Positions 1 to 11,800 of a stretch of 64,000 nucleotides of DNA are shown here, piece after piece. Position 1 is the stretch's first letter, and the number at the start of each line of letters is the position of its first letter. The DNA is from Chamaelirium japonicum (Eukaryota > Streptophyta > Magnoliopsida > Liliales > Melanthiaceae), in the NCBI GenBank assembly GCA_947650365.1, contig OX393555.1, positions 77,939,995 to 78,003,994 of the forward strand, in the 5' to 3' direction. Made by a program: the position numbers and the translations under genes. The notes under the pieces are model-generated. The model had not been told where the DNA came from. It saw only the letters and a program-made list of their open reading frames with translations, and did no database searches.

Positions 1-505
1 GGCTTTCGCTTCAACCACAGCTCCCAAGGAGTTAGGGGTACTGACTTTGATAGAACAAAGTTCAAAGTATATGCTGCCGTCTCTAGGGCATATCCCCAAA
101 AACTAGGTGGCAATGTTGCATAACTCATCATAGTCCGAACCATGTCTAACAAAGTTCTGTTTCTCCTCTCAGATACACCATTCTGTTGTGGTGTCCCTAG
201 TGCAGTCAACTGGGATACGATCCCATGCTCACGCAGGTACCCAATAAATTCATCCGATAGGTATTCGCCTCCTCGATCCGATCAAAGAGACTTGATACTT
301 TTACCCGTCTACTTTTCTGCTTTAGCTCTGAACTCCTTGAACTCATCAAAGGATTCAGACTTCCGCCGCATTAGGTATATGTATCCAAACCTCAAGTGAT
401 CATCCGTGAAGGTGATGAAATACTCGAAGCCTCCTATGGCACGGACACTTATGGGCCCACATACATCAGTGTGTACCAACTCCAATACCTCCTTAGATCG
501 CTACC
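1..505 (-). pseudogene. copia integrase core, frameshifted and interrupted by stops
   Basis: Downstream of the frameshift near 500, the minus strand reads an rve-type integrase core in a new frame. Visible are the first catalytic aspartate in LVHTDVCGP, a DDH segment, SDRGGEYLSDEF with the second aspartate, and TPQQNGVSERRNRTLLDMVR with the catalytic glutamate. Two in-frame stops lie between the first and second acidic motifs, around 285-320. Both are explained by single C-to-T changes from Gln (CAG) or Arg (CGA) codons. The sequence continues past position 1, so reverse transcriptase and RNase H should lie just to the left of the window. Confidence 0.85.
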
Positions 506-1972
506 TTTGACTCGGAAAGACCTTTTAGTCATCTTGCCTTCCAGGCAAGACTCACACGTCGGTAGGCTTTCTGAAACATCTGGACTTAAGAGTCCTACCT
601 TAACCAACCTGTGAATCCTGTCTGAGGCTATGTGTCCAAGCCTTAGATGCCAAAGGAGTGTTGGATTATCTAAGGGATTTTTCCTTCTAGATGAATTAAT
701 CATACAAGCTTCAGTTATGTTATCCTGCTTATGATTGGAGTTAATTACATAGAGACCATTCTGTATCTTTCCCTTACAAACAAAGGAACCATTCAATTTA
801 ATTGATACACCAGAAGCATCAAATAAAACTGAAAAACCTTCATTATTCAATAAGGAAACAGAAATTAAATTTCGTCTCAAGGACGGTACATAAAGTATGT
901 CTCTAAGTAATAAACTTTTTCCATCAAGGAACTGCAAGATGACATCTTCAACTGCTTCAGCCTCTGCCACGGCCTCAGTTCCCATGCTTAGGATTATCTC
1001 CCCATCACCCAGTTTTCTTGTCTCCTTGAACCCCTGCAAATTATTGCAAGCATGGTTAGTGGAACCAGAATCCACAATCCATGAGACTGGAGAACAACTG
1101 GATGCTACTAGGGATTCCACTATGTGGATTTGAGATATACCTGTCTCAGCCTTCTTGGGAGCCGTGCGGCAGTCGCCCTTCCAGTGCCCCATCTTGCTGC
1201 ATTGGAAACATTTTCCTTTGCGCTTCACCGGACCATTCTGCTTAGGAACCTGCAACTGCACCTGGCCCATCTTCACGGGCTTCTTAGACTTTCTTTTCTG
1301 AAACTTGCCTTTGGCTTTCAGAGAAGAATTCCGCTCTACGTTCAGGGATTGGGCTCCTACCTTCATCCCGTCCTCTGCCGCCTGGAGCGCCGCTAGGAGC
1401 TCTACGTTAGACATCTCCAACCGGTTAAGGTTGAAGTTGGTAACGAAGCCCTCAAACGCTCCTGACAGAGACGCGAGAAAAATATCGGTCTGGATCTCTG
1501 CATCCAAGATGACATCGAAGGAACCAAGCTCGTTCACATAGCCAAACAACTTCAGCATATGATCCCGAACTAAAGTCCCCTCTGCCATCTTCGTGGACAC
1601 CAATTTCTTGATGGTCAGGTAACGAGTTACCCGACTACGACCCTCGAACATTTCCTTCAGGTAGAGCATCATGTCTGAAGCAAAGGCCATGTCTTCGACT
1701 TGCTTCTTAAGGACGGTCTGCAAGGATGCCACTATATAGCACTTGCACATCTCATCAGCATCTAGCCAGTCTTTCCATTCCTTTAACTGGGCCTCAGTTG
1801 CACTTGGTCCCGGCATGGCCGGTTGAAGGGTACTTAGGGCAATTGTGTGTTTGCCAACCCTTAGGACGAGCATCAGGTTACGCTTCCAGTCCTCGTAGTT
1901 TGGTCCCGTAAGTTTGTTATCATTAAGTATGGAGGCAAGGGGGTCGAGCTTGGTCATGATTTCTGTAAACAA
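449..1972 (-). CDS. copia gag-protease-GAG_pre-integrase (5' part of a broken polyprotein)
   Basis: A 507-codon minus-strand frame starting at the ATG that ends at 1972. Residues about 10-210 are a copia-type gag (UBN2-like) with the KLTGPNYEDWKRNL segment near the start. A CCHC zinc knuckle (CFQCSKMGHWKGDC) lies near residue 255. The aspartic protease active site WIVDSGSTNHAC lies near residue 297. A GAG-pre-integrase module follows (LLWHLRLGHI, then CESCLEGK) near residues 435-480. The gag packages element RNA and the protease cuts the polyprotein. The last about 20 residues are out of frame: a one-base deletion near 500 shifts the reading frame and leads to the stop at 449. The integrase continues in another frame to the window edge. 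Domain calls are family knowledge; the frame break is seen directly. Confidence 0.85.
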   Translation of the reverse strand: MFTEIMTKLDPLASILNDNKLTGPNYEDWKRNLMLVLRVGKHTIALSTLQPAMPGPSATEAQLKEWKDWLDADEMCKCYIVASLQTVLKKQVEDMAFASDMMLYLKEMFEGRSRVTRYLTIKKLVSTKMAEGTLVRDHMLKLFGYVNELGSFDVILDAEIQTDIFLASLSGAFEGFVTNFNLNRLEMSNVELLAALQAAEDGMKVGAQSLNVERNSSLKAKGKFQKRKSKKPVKMGQVQLQVPKQNGPVKRKGKCFQCSKMGHWKGDCRTAPKKAETGISQIHIVESLVASSCSPVSWIVDSGSTNHACNNLQGFKETRKLGDGEIILSMGTEAVAEAEAVEDVILQFLDGKSLLLRDILYVPSLRRNLISVSLLNNEGFSVLFDASGVSIKLNGSFVCKGKIQNGLYVINSNHKQDNITEACMINSSRRKNPLDNPTLLWHLRLGHIASDRIHRLVKVGLLSPDVSESLPTCESCLEGKMTKRSFRVKGSDLRRYWSWYTLMYVGP

Positions 1973-3892
1973 TGGTTCAAAGCAAAATTAGGGTTTACCA
2001 CAATCTATTTCAGGGAATTTAGAAATAGATAATGTCTACTCCAGTCGCTATGTCTTCACCACCTCAAGTGGAGACATCCAAGAATCTAAATTCCCTGGGC
2101 TGGAGCACTGAGACTATCGGCCTTGAATTGGAGACAGCATCTCGGTGAGAGCATGCAACCGCTTCTGCCAACCGGGTTTTTACGACCCAATCTTCATCAG
2201 AATTACCCATGGTAAACTGAAAGACCTCCTAGTCTCCTTTGGGCCAGCTTTATGTGACCCGCGTGTGCAGCAACAGCGGCTTCACACAAGCTTTCGGATG
2301 CTTCCCACAAATCTAGGTGGTGTCGGCAGGGGGGTTCATAGGCTCCCGTGGTGTAGGATAAAACCGTCACCCACTGCCACCGGCATCCTCCATGTCCCGA
2401 AGGAAACCATTAAGCGAACCAGCATGGAAGGAAACACAGCTCTCACCCGGTGGGAATATCGAACTGCGTGCCTCCCACCGAGACCCTTAGCCGATTGATT
2501 GTGGAGGCCAGGGGCTCCCCTTTGGAGGGAACCTCTTACACATCCCTTCTTTATGAGGTTTTATGCATATCTAGAAAGGTCACGACCTCCTAGACTTAGA
2601 CCCTGGTCTACCATGCTCCTACTAGGATTACAAACCTTCCCGCAAAGCATTAGTATCCTCGGAAAATATCATAGTCCCTACCTTGAATACTCAGCTTTCG
2701 CCTTTCTTGCAAGGATCACATTACATAGATTCCAAGGATCCCGATACTTCACTAGTTTGTCCATAATCCTAAGATCTGGAGCCTAGCCTAAGGTCAACGT
2801 GGAAAGGACTCCCACTACGATGACGCCTCGTTCATAATTTGATGCCTGATGTCATAGTAGACCTTATCTCATTACAGATTTCGATGCTGGCCAAATAGGG
2901 ACATCCGACAACCTCCGCCGGAGCTCAACCTAATGGTGGCATAACCAAATTGTGATGAGTTCATACTACCATCAAACATCATCTAGAAACGGGTATCACA
3001 CAGTGAAATCCTAACCTAACTTGGTCGCTAGGACCACGTGGGGAACGGGCATCCCACTAGGGTTATCATACTTCTTATGGAGACATTAGTTAATTATCTC
3101 TAAACAAATCTAACACTGCGTCTATCTCGGTGCACAGTACTTGGCTACCTGAACTACCACGAGGGCGGTTACCGCCTTTCCTTTTAGCTAGCCACCGGAT
3201 TCGCATGTGTTAGAAGCATATAGAGACACCGATGAATCCATAATTTTAGTACTAACCCTAAGCCTGATCTAGAGACAAACTCACAAGCAAGATAATCATA
3301 TTATCATCGGGGTTCTCTAAATACGATATAAAGAGAAACAACAGAAAAACATCCAAACTGAATCAAGTCCAGGGTCCGACCCCTGAACCTGAATAGCACA
3401 GCCAAGATATCCCGCTCTTCCGTTCTGCACAATCTCTGACGACGATCCCCTTCATCGCCAACGTGCACGCTTTCGTCGGGTCTTTGCACGCCATCGTACC
3501 GCTTGCCCGAACCGTGGATGTAGCATCATCTCCTTCTTCCTATGACCGAAAAACTAACACGCTCCGAGCAAGTGCTCGTTCGTGTACAATTTCGCTAGAA
3601 AGAAAAGAAGATAATCCTAGAAACATAGCCAGGGAACCGAGGATAGTCAACCCCCACCCTCGCCCATCTAGAGCCTTAAAATCCACAATAATAATCAATG
3701 CAAAATTAAATCCGGGGTCCGACCCCCGGATGCATGCAATCACAGATTACTATTCAGCGCGGCACCTGCAAAAAGACGATACATAGCACAATCCATATGC
3801 ATGATCTACGCCGAACCCCGACGAAAACATATGCCATCATATATTCACATGATATTTTCACGAATTCATGCATGAAACATACACCAAATCAT
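1973..3892 (-). other. Long non-coding leader of the copia element
   Basis: About 1.9 kb between the primer-binding site and the gag start, with no convincing reading frame on either strand. Long leaders like this occur in some copia lineages. I saw no second element and no strong internal repeat here. Confidence 0.6.
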
Positions 3893-3904
3893 GCTCTGAT
3901 ACCA
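3893..3904 (-). other. Primer-binding site (tRNA-Met type)
   Basis: Read on the minus strand this is TGGTATCAGAGC, the standard initiator tRNA-Met complement of plant copia elements. It lies two bases inside the LTR edge at 3907, which fixes element orientation and LTR boundary. Confidence 0.93.
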
Positions 3905-3906
3905 AT

Positions 3907-5860
3907 TGTTGGAATTTGATCCGCTAATCAGAGTTGCAGCGAAAGCAAAAGAAAGATCCGAAGATCATACGGTGTATGTTTCATTACAATTTCGCTATAA
4001 AACAATCTACATGCAAATTTATGATCTTAGCATATATACGAACACCCTAGAGGCATACTACGATCTACGGAAGACATGAATGCATCTACTTAGGTGTTTA
4101 GATTCATCATACCTTATGGATGTATGATCCGGAGATGACGGAATGATGAAGAACCACACTTGAATCGCAAGAGAAACTGTCGGATAGCACCTTGTTCTTT
4201 GTGAATTGAAGAATCCTCGAAATCCCGTCTCTGAGTGCAGGGATTTCGAACCGACGGAGGAATCCGTTGCGAAGACAATGGCGAGCTGTGAGATTTTCTT
4301 CTCCTCTTTCTCCTTTCTTCCTTCTCCTTCCTTCCTCTTCCTTCTCCCTTCTTCTTCCTCTCTTTTCCTTGGCCGAAACTACAAAGGAGGAGGACTAGGG
4401 GTTGGATTTTTGGAGGGGAGGGAGTAGAACCATTGGGCCGGCCCCTCCCTTCCCTATTTCCTTTATAGGGACGGTCTCCCATGGCTCCAAGGAGGCTAGG
4501 GCCGGCCCTTAGGTGGATAGGGATAAGGGGGGGCGGTTTTTAGGGATTCCGGATGTCTATCGTGAAGCCAAGACAAAAACGCCCTTCACGAAAAGCGGAA
4601 AACTGAAAGAGAGACTGAGTGAGGTGCGCTACTCGGAATCGAGTTCCGTCAGCACCTATGAGCTCCTGGAATTATTCCACTCATTTTAAGATCCATATTC
4701 AATATGTTATGAGCCATATTTTAGTATTTACCAAAATACCCCTACGGCCCGTAACACACATGAATTAGGTTCTTAGGCTTCAGGCTTGCGCTCCACCGTG
4801 CTACTTCGCATCCAACGTATCCAACTAGGACGGGGAACAATTCCTATACGCAACGACAGGGTGGAACCTTCATGGTTCGGGATCTCTAGCTGCAACCGGA
4901 TCCCTGATTAACTGTTCCGGTGACACACCGAAAATTCCTTTAATCAGCCCTAATCCGATTAACCCGCGTAGCCACCCAAAGTGCGACGCGAGTTGAACTC
5001 TAGTGATCCTAAACTTATCTTACTCCCTCGTAACCCTGTTCTCTACTATACTCCGATAATCCTCAGTCCCTCCTATTACTGGTGCCATGATACGACTCGG
5101 GCGGTGGGAAGCACCGTCAGATCCCAATCGATCATCTGACTAGGGTTTGATGACTTGTCATCTATAACACCACACACCTTCTGGTGCTATGCCTAGCATC
5201 CGGAACATCGTCAGTCATACTGACAACCACCAGGCCTGGGTTAACTGTGTGGACAGATTGACTCATTAAAACGCACCCATCCAACACTGGACGTCGGATA
5301 ACCTGTAGGGATTACATGTCACTCAAGCGCCAGCCGGGTAACCCAACGTACTGTGGTATTGGACTATGGAAGGTCCGCACATGTTGGCACATCAAAGCAC
5401 CACACAACTGGTTGGCCCAGTGTACATGGTCCCTCAGGGTTAAGGATGGATTATCTATAGTAGTAAGACGATTTCTGCACCAGTGTCTGAATCACTGAAC
5501 TATGCACCATCTTGGTTCCTGTTCAACACGATCATCGTGCTTGGTCAGGTGAATGGGAATCCCACGTTCCCGTGGTGGAGACTTCACCACATCCTCTACC
5601 TGCCAACAGCTTATTCTCGGTGAAGCGACCAGTATCACCAAAGTTGTGAACTAGTTCTAGGTCTACACAGAACTGGTCCACTGGGTCTCCCAAGCATGGA
5701 TCCTCCATGCGCCTCAGTGGCCTACTGTGTTCCCTAGGGTCCTTTTATTATATGAATATTATCATATACCAGAGTAGTATTCTAATTAAAGCAATAACCA
5801 AAGTCATCTTTATTAATCTTAATACAGAAAATCCACGCTAAGGACACACGAGCTACAACA
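3907..5860 (-). repeat. 5' LTR of the copia element (1954 bp)
   Basis: Boundaries come from the adjacent primer site, the TG...CA ends, and side-by-side similarity with the solo LTR at 46254-47726 plus 62377-62844, which has the same ends. It contains a pyrimidine-rich segment (about 4295-4375) that gives spurious Lys/Arg-rich frames on the minus strand, and a TATA box for minus-strand transcription. No gene. Confidence 0.9.
4459..4470 (-). promoter_or_regulatory. Putative TATA box of the copia LTR
   Basis: The minus strand reads CCCTATAAAGG inside the LTR, followed by a purine-rich stretch. The equivalent TATA is kept in the solo LTR near 46805-46815. The position fits a U3 promoter; no transcript data are available. 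Confidence 0.55.
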
Positions 5861-5870
5861 GGTCATCACA

Positions 5871-7801
5871 GGCTACATTCATACGGATGAATTAGAATGG
5901 CAATATTTATTCGTACAAATGAATTATAATGACTATATTCATACAAATGAATTAGAATGACTATATTTGTACAAATGAATTCAAATAGCTCGTACGAATG
6001 AATTAGAATGGCTACCTTCGTACGAATAAAATAGAATGGCTATATTTGTTCGTATGAATGAATAAGAATAGCTACATTCATATGAATGAATTAGGATAGA
6101 TCTTACGAATGAATTAGAATGGCTACTATTGTACGAATGAATTAGAATGGTTACATTCGTACAAATGAATTAGAATGGCTTATACGAATGAATTAAAATG
6201 GCTCATACAAATGAATTAGAATGACTACCTTCATACGAATGAATTAGAATGGCTATATTTGTATGAATGAATTAGAATGGCTTAATTCATTCATACGAAT
6301 GAATTAGATGGCTATATTCGTACAAATAAATTAGAATGACACATACGAATGAATTAGAATGGTTAAATTCATATAAATGAATTAGAATGGCTATATTTGG
6401 ATGAATGAATTAGAATGCCTATATTCGTTTGTACGAATGAATTAGAATGGTTTGTACAAATAAATTAGAATGGCTATCTTTGTACGAATTAATTAGAATG
6501 CCTATATTCGTACGAATAAATTAGAATGGCTCATACGAATGAATTATAATTGCAACCTTCGTACTAATGAATTAGAATGGCTACATTCGTTCATATGAAT
6601 GAATTAGAATGACTACATTTGTACGAATAAATTAGAATGACTCGTACGAATTAATTAGAATGTCTACCTTCATACGAATGAATTAGAATAGCTATATTCG
6701 TAGGACTGAATTAGAATGACAACATTCGTTCAAACGAATGAATTAGAATGGCTACATTCATACGAATGAATTAGAATGGCTCGTACGAATACATCAAAAT
6801 AGCTACCTTCGTACGAATGAATTATAATGGCTATATTTGTATCAATGAATTAGAATGGCTATATTAATACAAATGAATTAGAATGTCTCATACGACTGAA
6901 TTAGAAAGGCTACCATCATACGAATGAGTTAGAATGGCTATATTAGTATGAATGAATTGGAATGGGTATATTTGTGCGTACGAATAAATTAAAATAAATA
7001 CATTCGTACGAATGAATTACAACAGCTCATACCAATGAATTAGAATGACTACCTTCGTACGAATGAATAAGAATAGCTACATTCATTGAATGAATTAGAA
7101 TTGCTACATTCGTTTGTACGAATGAATTATAATGGCTACATTCGTATGAATGATTTAGAATGGCTGGTACGATTGAATTGGAATAGCTACCTTTGTACGA
7201 ATAAAATAGAATGACTACATTCATATGAATGAGTTAGAATGGCTACATTCGTTCATACAAATGAATTAGAATGACTATATTCATACAAATAAATTAGAAT
7301 GGTTCATACGAATGAATTAGATTGGCTACCTTTGTACAAATGATATAGAATGGCTACGTTTTTATGAATGAATTAGAATAGCAATATTCGTTCGTATGAA
7401 TGAATTAGAATAGCTATATTCGTACGAATGAATTAGATTGGCTCTTATGAAAAAATTAGAATGACTACCTACGTACGAATGAATTAGAATGCCTTTATTT
7501 ATACGAATAATTAGAATGGCTATATTTATTTGTATAAATAAAACATAATAGCTATATTCATACAAATTAATTAGAATGGCTTGTACGAGTGAATTAGAAT
7601 GTCTACCTTTATACGAATGAATTAGAATAAAAATATTCATACGAATGAATTAGAATGGCTACATTCATTCAAACAAATGAATTAGAATGGCTACATTCAT
7701 ACGAATAAATTAGAATGGCTTATACGAATGAATTAGAATGTCTAGCTTCGTACGAATGAATTAGAATGACTACATTTTCACCAATAAATTAGAATGACTA
7801 T
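5871..7801. repeat. AT-rich satellite array, left block
   Basis: Tandem copies of a short module: GAATTAGAATGGCTA followed by a variable spacer and the palindrome ATTCGTACGAAT. Modules of about 23, 28, 28, 32 and 28 bp recur in that order, giving a higher-order period of about 139 bp. This block holds about 14 higher-order units. It is cut at 7801 by insertion of a Tat element and resumes at 20062. Short open frames here (Ile/His/Ser-rich) are by-products of the repeat. Confidence 0.92.
7797..7801. repeat. Target-site duplication, left (ACTAT)
   Basis: ACTAT here matches ACTAT at 20057-20061. Satellite sequence runs up to it on the left and resumes after its partner on the right. Confidence 0.9.
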
Positions 7802-8695
7802 TGTGGGGGGTTCTGAATCGAACCGGGCGGTTCGGGTGGCGAGCACAATCCAACAAGCCAAAATAAAAACAAACCGGGAATTACGTGGAAAACCCCTTCG
7901 CAACGTCGAAGGGGAAAAAACCACGGGCGGGGCGAGAATGCACTAGAACTATCTTTCGGTTACAATCTCTCATCTAAACCCAAATTACATTCCCTGAGGA
8001 CCGGTCTCCCAAACTACCGACCTCTGTAATTTCACTCTGTCTACCGACCGCTGCGGACAGCGTCTGTCTGCAGGTCGCTTGCAAACAGTGTCTGGCTGCT
8101 GACCGACCGACCTCCGCAGACAGACTCTGGGTGCAGACCGACCGACCTCCGCAGACAGCTTCTGGGTGCAGACCGACCGACCTCCGCAGACAGCTTCTGG
8201 GTGCAGACCGACCGACCTCCGCAGACAGCTTCTGGGTGCAGACCGACCGACCTCCGAAGCTCCGCGAATTCCGGGACGAAACGGGCAGCGTCTCCTCCAG
8301 AAGCTGTCTGCGGAGGTCGGTCGGTCTGCACCCAGAAGCTGTCTGCGGAGGTCGGTCGGTCTGCACCCAGAGTCTGTCTGCGGAGGTCGGTCGGTCAGCA
8401 GCCAGACACTGTTTGCAAGCGACCTGCAGACAGACGCTGTCCGCAGCGGTCGGTAGACAGAGTGAAATTACAGAGGTCGGTAGTTTGGGAGACCGGTCCT
8501 CAGGGAATGTAATTGGGGTTTAGGTGAGAGATTGTAACCGAAAGATAGTTCTAGTGCATTCTCGCCCCGCCCGTGGTTTTTTCCCCTTCGACGTTGCGAA
8601 GGGGTTTTCCACGTAATTCCCGGTTTGTTTTTATTTTGGCTTGTTGGATTGTGCTCGCCACCCGAACCGCCCGGTTCGATTCAGAACCCCCCACA
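7802..8695 (+). repeat. Palindromic 5' LTR of element A: inverted U5-R joined to R-U5, no U3
   Basis: Positions 7802-8302 (501 bp) are the reverse complement of 19591-20056 of the 3' LTR plus one extra 35-bp repeat; 466 + 35 = 501, so there is no other length difference. Positions 8297-8695 are the same LTR region in direct orientation, corresponding to 19658-20056. The arms share CCAGAA (8297-8302). The whole U3 (18673 to about 19580), including the TATA box at 19551, is missing. The left arm contains 35-bp units of the form GCACCCAGAAGCTGTCTGC: three with AGAAGC and one with AGAGTC. The 3' LTR has two and one. Two substitutions separate the left arm from the other copies near 7977-7988. Confidence 0.9.
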
Positions 8696-8698
8696 ATC

Positions 8699-8717
8699 TT
8701 GGCGCCGTCTGTGGGAT
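8699..8717 (+). other. Primer-binding site of element A
   Basis: TTGGCGCCGTCTGTGGGA starts a few bases after the LTR end (8695). Element B has the near-identical TTGGCACCGTCTGTGGGA at the same place, which supports both calls. Confidence 0.8.
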
Positions 8718-8823
8718 AGTCTTCGAGACTTCCTACTAATAGCTTTCGACTGTAGACCCGTGGGTGTCGATCAGTCCGAAGCTACCTGCAACCAGCAGTC
8801 CACGACCACACGGTTGAAGAACG

Positions 8824-11800
8824 ATGGCCGGTGGACCGTATCGTACTCGCTCGACGTCGCAGCTCCTGTCCGAAGCCGCACCACTCGGAGATGCGAATGA
8901 CGTCGGGCGTCTTGTTCAACAACCAACGGACACGGAGCGCGTAGTCCCGTTGGCGAATCCTGTACTGGGGGTCGGGGAGTCCAGTCAAGCTCCGGTAGCA
9001 ACCCTGGCTCCTCTGACAGGGGGTCTATCGGAAGCTTTTCTGGTAACAATGATGATGACCCAGCAAGCTCTCACCACCCAGCTCCAAACGATGCAGCGCA
9101 ACTACGAGGAGTTGCGTGACTTCGTGCGGGCCACGCCGGTGGGCGGTCTGCTCAACCAGGGCATGTTGGCCCAAGCGGGACAGAGTCTCCCCACTCAAGC
9201 TGCCCCACCAGTGCAAATGCAGCCGCAACCAGTGCCTCAGGTGGAGGTCAGGGGTAATCGCTCGGTGGAGGTCCAGAGTGCAAATCCCGATGGGCGAGAC
9301 TCGAGCAGCCCGGAGCCTGCGGAGAGAACCAAACATGCGCGAGCGGCGTCGGCACGCTCGGATGTCTGGTCCCGGCTCGGAGCACACCCCCGACAGCCGC
9401 ATGCCTCCAAGCATCACTCGAAGACGGACTCGGCACAAGTGTGTCGCCCGAAGCGAGATGAAGAATGTCATCGTCAACCGAGTGATAGTCACCACACTCG
9501 GATGACGCCAGCTAGTCGGCAGCCGGCTCATACTACTGATCGGAGGAGCGTACACGAGCGCATTCGGGTACATGCGTCGGAGCGACTCGGGGAGCGAGAG
9601 GAGATCCAGCGAGACCGACCGGGGGTCCGAGCTCCCGACCGGTTGGAGGAAGTCGCCATCCGAGGAGCCGCACGGTCGCCGCTTGTCGAGAGGCTACTCC
9701 GGGAGCCGTTCCCTCGAGGATGGAATCCTCCACGCCTTCCCAAGTTTGACGGATCGAAAGACCCGGTGGAGCATGTACTGGCTTTCCGGGATGCCTTGGT
9801 CCCGCATGAGGATGATCATATCCTCTGCCGGACCTTCGCCAACAGCTTGTCGGGAACCCCCCTCGAATGGTTCCACAAGCTTAGGCCCTCGTCCATCTCC
9901 TCCTTCTCGGAGCTGAGCACGCGGTTCATCGACCAGTACCGATGTAATCGCCGGGAGCTGAAGACTCTGGAGTCACTCTTCGGGATGAGTATGACCCAGA
10001 AGGAGACGCTCCGACAATTCTACCATAGGTTCAGGTCCGAGTACCTGAGCTTGGCGGACGCAGACGGGCAGGATCGCATGGTGATCGCGGCCTTCAAGAA
10101 CGCCATCCAGCCTGCCCAACTCGTCAACGCGTCGCTCATCAAGCGGACTCCGGAGACGATCGACGAGCTGTCGCGGCGCGTTGAGAAGTATATCAAGATT
10201 GAAGACGCGGACCGCAAGAGGAAGGCGGTGGAAACCAGGGTCCCGCACCAGGGCTACGCCAAGCCTGCTGCTGTGAAGAACGTCAACAAGCAGCAGGGGG
10301 ATGCGACACGGCACGAGGCGAAGCGGCAAAGGCAAGACAGGCCAGCGAGGCCGCAGTGGAACAGGGAGTTCACAGTACTGAACGCCCCCATTGACCAGAT
10401 TCTGGAAGCCATCAAGGGCGAACCATACTTCAAGTGGGCGCAACCGCTTGAACCTGGAGAGAGAGGAGCCAGAGATGCGTCAAGGTACTGCGAGTACCAC
10501 CAGGGCCAAGGCCACACTACCCTACAGTGTCGGGCGCTCAAACATCATATTGAGGATCTCATTGAGGCCGGCCATATTGGCTGCTTCATTGACCTCCCTC
10601 AACGCAAAGAGACTAAAGCAGTAGGGGAAGTCCAGCGAGGAGCGACGGCGCAGCGCTTACCGGGCCCTCCACCAGAAAGACGCCAGCTCCGAGAGGTAGA
10701 CGGCGTCTACGGGTACCCTGGCCCTGTACCGTCGGCAAATGCCGTCGACCGACAGGTGCGGCGTATTGAACAAACAAGGCAAGTCCACCATGTGGTGCTT
10801 GACCCTGTCATCCGTCCTGAGCCAAAAGTGGAAGCTGCAGTACAATTTTCGGCTGCTGATTTGGTCGGAATAGAGAGGCCTCACAACCATCCCCTGGTCA
10901 TACGGCTGCAGATAGCCAATTGCCTAGTGAAGAGAATTCTGGTCGACGCCGGAAGTTCAGTTGATGTGCTCTTCCTCAGCGCCTTCGACGCCATGCAGCT
11001 AGATCGTGGACAAATGACCGAATCGTCATCGACGATAACGGGCTTCACGGGGGAGGCTGCAAGGGTGGTTGGTGAGATCACCCTCCTGATCACAATAGGA
11101 CATCTCACTAACCTCACCCGGTTCATTGTGATCGAAGCTCATTCGGCATACAACATTATCCTCGGAAGACCGTGGCTCCACCACTTGGATGCGGTCCCCT
11201 CATCGGCCCATCAGGTGGTAAAGTTTTGGACCGACAAGGGTGTGATGAGCATTCGAGGTGACCAGTCCTCGGCAGCCAAGTGCGAGCTCAGTGCCATCCA
11301 TCTGAAGACGACATGCCAAATCGAAGGGGGAGAGCCAGGTGAAGGCGGCGATGAGTTGGGCATCCTCAACCTCTGGACTGCGAGGCAAAGTCGAGAAGCA
11401 CCCACGCTCCAGCACCACGCCCTATCAAGCGTACGAGCGCGAGGAGACCAAGCATCTGAGAAGACCGACCTGTCAGTTGAACTTAAAGAACTGACAGTGT
11501 CGGGGGACCTGCTGAAGACCGACCTGTCGGCTGAACGTAAAGAGCTGATAGTGTCGGAAGACCTGCTGAAGACCGACCTGTCAGCTGAACGTAAAGAGCT
11601 GACGGTGTCGGGGGACCTACAGAAGACCGACCATTCAGTTGAACGTAAAGAACTGAATGCGTCAAGGAGCTTGAAGAAGACCGGTCAGTTAGCTGAACTT
11701 AAAGAGCTAACTAGCCCGAGCGACCCGATGGAGATCGACCTACCAGCTGAAGGTAAAGAGCTGAGCAGGATGACGCACCCCCAAAAGACTGACCAACCGG

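Larger units (their letters stand above)
1..5860 (-). mobile_element. Ty1/copia LTR retrotransposon, 5' part (left end outside window)
   Basis: On the minus strand the order is 5' LTR (3907-5860), tRNA-Met-type primer site (3893-3904), a leader of about 1.9 kb, then gag, protease, GAG-pre-integrase and integrase core running off the left edge. Protease before integrase before the unseen reverse transcriptase is the Ty1/copia order. The LTR begins TGTTG and ends ACAACA when read on the plus strand. The five bases after it, GGTCA (5861-5865), would be the target-site duplication, but the partner copy is outside the window. The coding part carries a frameshift and stop codons, so this copy is dead. 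A solo LTR of the same family occurs at 46254-62844. Confidence 0.9.

Noticed and set aside
4114-4482. Lys/Arg/Glu-rich frame inside the copia LTR (and its copy at 46461-46829)
   Set aside because: Produced by a pyrimidine-rich stretch of the LTR on the opposite strand; no domain, and it crosses the predicted TATA and transcription start.
7974-8523. Overlapping 96-130 residue frames on both strands with HPEAVCGGRSVCTQ-like repeats
   Set aside because: They arise from the 35-bp LTR repeats in the palindromic 5' LTR and are mirrored on the two strands because the region is an inverted repeat.
7802-8695. Interpretation as two nested solo LTRs or an unrelated inverted insertion
   Set aside because: There is no extra duplication at the centre, the arms meet at a 6-nt microhomology near the R start, and U3 is absent from both arms. 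Two separate insertions would each be expected to carry U3.
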